This document shows, piece after piece, positions 61,801 through 64,000 of a stretch of DNA of 64,000 nt; position 1 is the first letter of the stretch, and every line of letters begins with the position of its first letter. The position numbers were made by a program, and so were the translations under genes. The notes beneath the pieces were generated by a model. The model did not search any database and was not told the DNA's origin. It worked only from the letters and a program-made list of their open reading frames with translations. The stretch spans positions 310,001 through 374,000 of the forward strand of contig NC_087077.1 of the NCBI RefSeq assembly GCF_026151205.1, read 5' to 3'. Source of the stretch: Bolinopsis microptera. Lineage: Eukaryota; Ctenophora; Tentaculata; Lobata; Bolinopsidae.

Positions 61801-64000
61801 TCATGTTGGTGAACTCTAAAGTAACGATTATATACTTGTCAGGTCAAATGTTCATGTTGGTGAACTCTAAAGTAACGATTATATACTTGTCAGGTCAAAC
61901 ATGTTCATGTTGGTGAACTCTAAAGTAACGATTATATACTTGTCAGGTCAAATGTTCATGTTGGTGAACTGTAAAGTAACGATTATATACTTGTCAGGTC
62001 AAATGTTCATGTTGGTGAACTCTAAAGTAACGATTATATACTTGTCAGGTCAAATGTTCATCTTGGTGAACTCTAAAGTAACGATTATATACTTGTCAGG
62101 TCAAATGTTCATGTTGGTGAACTGTAAAGTAACGATTATATACTTGTCAGGTCAAATGTTCATGTTGGTGAACTGTAAAGTAACGATTATATACTTGTCA
62201 GGTCAAATGTTCATGTTGGTGAACTGTAAAGTAACGATTATATACTTGTCAGGCCAAATGTTCATGTTGGTGAACTGTAAAGTAACGATTATATACTTGT
62301 CAGGTCAAATGTTTATGTTGGTGAACTCTAAAGTAACGATTATATACTTGTCAGGTCAAACATGTTCATGTTGGTGAACTCTAAAGTAACGATTATATAC
62401 TTGTCAGGTCAAATGTTCATGTTGGTGAACTCTAAAGTAACGATTATTATATATTTGTCAGGTCAAATGTTCATGTTGGTGAACTCTAAAGTAACGATTA
62501 TATACTTGTCAGGTCAAACATGTTCATGTTGGTGAACTCTAAAGTAACGATTATATACTTGTCAGGTCAAATGTTCATGTTGGTGAACTCTAAAATAACG
62601 ATTATATACTTGTCAGGTCAAATGTTCATGTTGGTGAACTCTAAAGTAACGATTATATACTTGTCAGGTCAAATGTTCATGTTGGTGAACTGTAAAGTAA
62701 CGATTATATATTTGTCAGGTCAAATGTTCATGTTGGTGAACTCTAAAGTAACGATTATATACTTGTCAGGTCAAACATGTTCATGTTGGTGAACTCTAAA
62801 GTAACGATTATATACTTGTCAGGTCAAATGTTCATGTTGGTGAACTCTAAAATAACGATTATATACTTGTCAGGTCAAATGTTCATGTTGGTGAACTCTA
62901 AAGTAACGATTATATACTTGTCAGGTCATATGTTCATGTTGGTGAACTCTAAAGTAACGATTATATACTTGTCAGGTCAAATGTTCATGTTGGTGAACTC
63001 TAAAGTAACGATTATTATATACTTGTCAGGTCAAATGTTCATGTTGGTGAACTCTAAAGTAACGATTATATACTTGTCAGGTCAAATGTTCATGTTGGTG
63101 AACTCTAAAGTAACGATTATATACTTGTCAGGTCAAATGTTCATGTTGGTGAACTCTAAAGTAACGATTATTATATACTTTTCAGGTCAAATGTTCATGT
63201 TGGTGAACTCTAAAGTAACGATTATATACTTGTCAGGTCAAACATGTTCATGTTGGTGAACTCTAAAGTAACGATTATATACTTGTCAGGTCAAATGTTC
63301 ATGTTGGTGAACTCTAAAGTAACGATTATATACTTGTCAGGTCAAATGTTCATGTTGGTGAACTCTAAAGTAACGATTATATACTTGTCAGGTCAAATGT
63401 TCATGTTGGTGAACTCTAAAGTAACGATTATATACTTGTCAGGTCAAATGTTCATGTTGGTGAACTCTAAAGTAACTATTATATACTTGTCAGGTCAAAT
63501 GTTCATGTTGGTGAACTCTAAAGTAACGATTATATACTTGTCAGGTCAAATGTTCATGTTGGTGAACTGTAAAGTAACGATTATATACTTGTCAGGTCAA
63601 ATGTTCATGTTGGTGAACTGTAAAGTAACGATTATATACTTGTCAGGTCAAATGTTTATGTTGGTGAACTGTAAAGTAACGATTATATACTTGTCAGGTC
63701 AAATGTTCATGTTGGTGAACTCTAAAATAACGATTATATATTTGTCAGGTCAAATGTTCATGTTGGTGAACTCTAAAGTAACGATTATATACTTGTCAGG
63801 TCAAATGTTCATGTTGGCGAACTGTAAAGTAACGATTATATACTTGTCAGGTGGAATGTTCATGTTGGTGAACTCTAAAGTAACGATTATATACTTGTCA
63901 GGTCAAATGTTCATGTTGGTGAACTCTAAAGTAACGATTATATACTTGTCAGGTCAAATGTTCATGTTGGTGAACTGTAAAGTAACGATTATATACTTGT
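58893..64000 (+). repeat. 51-bp satellite array, continues beyond the window
   Basis: More than 90 head-to-tail units of gtaacgattatatacttgtc, aggtcaaatgttcatgttgg, tgaactctaaa. Frequent variants: ctgtaaa for ctctaaa, tactttaagg for tacttgtcagg, caaacatgttc for caaatgttc, extra tata. Because 51 bp equals 17 codons, frames of up to 225 codons (17-residue repeat MFMLVNSKVTIIYLSGQ) run through it. Each indel variant breaks or restarts them and there is no codon-type conservation, so I do not treat them as genes. Edge units (59,280-59,720) are more divergent than central ones. Confidence 0.95.
58968..59292 (+). mobile_element. Truncated LINE family B 3' end in the satellite
   Basis: 325 bp matching 22,695-23,040 (ctattattgttctatacttc, catgcccacagttcactgtt, gaagggtgttctgctaacag), ending in ttctaattctaattctaa. 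It interrupts a 51-bp unit between gaactctaaa and (tc)taaagtaacg, so a short ctaaa-type duplication is possible. Confidence 0.8.

Noticed and set aside
59794-63259. Frames of 67-225 codons with a 17-residue repeat as a real repetitive protein
   Set aside because: They follow from a 51-bp DNA repeat. They start and stop at indel variants, and the array extends unchanged outside the frames.

Overview
The window looks like repeat-dense intergenic DNA from an invertebrate animal. It is AT-rich, has spliceosomal introns, and carries several CR1/Jockey-type LINEs, hAT-like and TTAA-flanked foldback elements, an LTR retroelement and long satellite arrays. I see no bacterial operons, rRNA, tRNA or CRISPR. 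The species cannot be read from the sequence. An arthropod is plausible but not shown.

Layout. 1-960 has no recognisable gene. 961-18,530 is one inverted-repeat chain (minus, plus, minus, plus) of about 6.1 kb legs carrying a LINE (family A). Its legs differ mainly by scattered one-base indels and its turn-arounds repeat in the same polarity, which looks like an uncorrected multi-pass long read put into the assembly rather than real genome structure. 18,531-20,354 is featureless. 20,355-25,340 is a cleaner 5'-truncated family A LINE, split by a second LINE (family B) and by a 465-bp hAT-like MITE with a perfect 8-bp target duplication. 25,960-28,830 is a dense hairpin district: terminal inverted repeats, a perfect 29-bp-arm hairpin, a foldback built of 10-bp repeats, a GGCCGAG-rich array and serial GC-stem hairpins.

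30,925-34,572 holds the best host-like gene, a four-exon model of about 1,035 codons with three CxxC...H...C modules. 35,465-39,857 is a ~99/107-bp satellite into which a minus-strand LINE with an intact reverse transcriptase (family C) has inserted. 39,878-40,031 is a candidate minus-strand terminal exon. 41,930-45,290 is a CpG-rich block followed by a decayed LINE (family D) riddled with small DNA elements, several with perfect target duplications.

45,870-57,085 is a nested set: two copies of a TTAA-flanked foldback element, the second split by a 10.2-kb LTR element (TGTAAGC...GCTTACA, TATG target duplication). That element has no recognisable gag or pol; its interior is almost entirely tandem repeats, including about 8.25 near-identical copies of a 405-bp unit. 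57,396-58,165 repeats the sequence at 34,797-35,135. 58,257-58,656 contains two phase-matched candidate exons. From 58,893 to the window end runs a 51-bp satellite (over 90 copies), interrupted near its edge by a truncated family B LINE.

Most long ORFs in the window come from tandem repeats whose unit is a multiple of three, or from reverse transcriptases. The only non-transposon coding candidates are the zinc-module gene, the exon at 39.9 kb and the exon pair at 58.3-58.6 kb.
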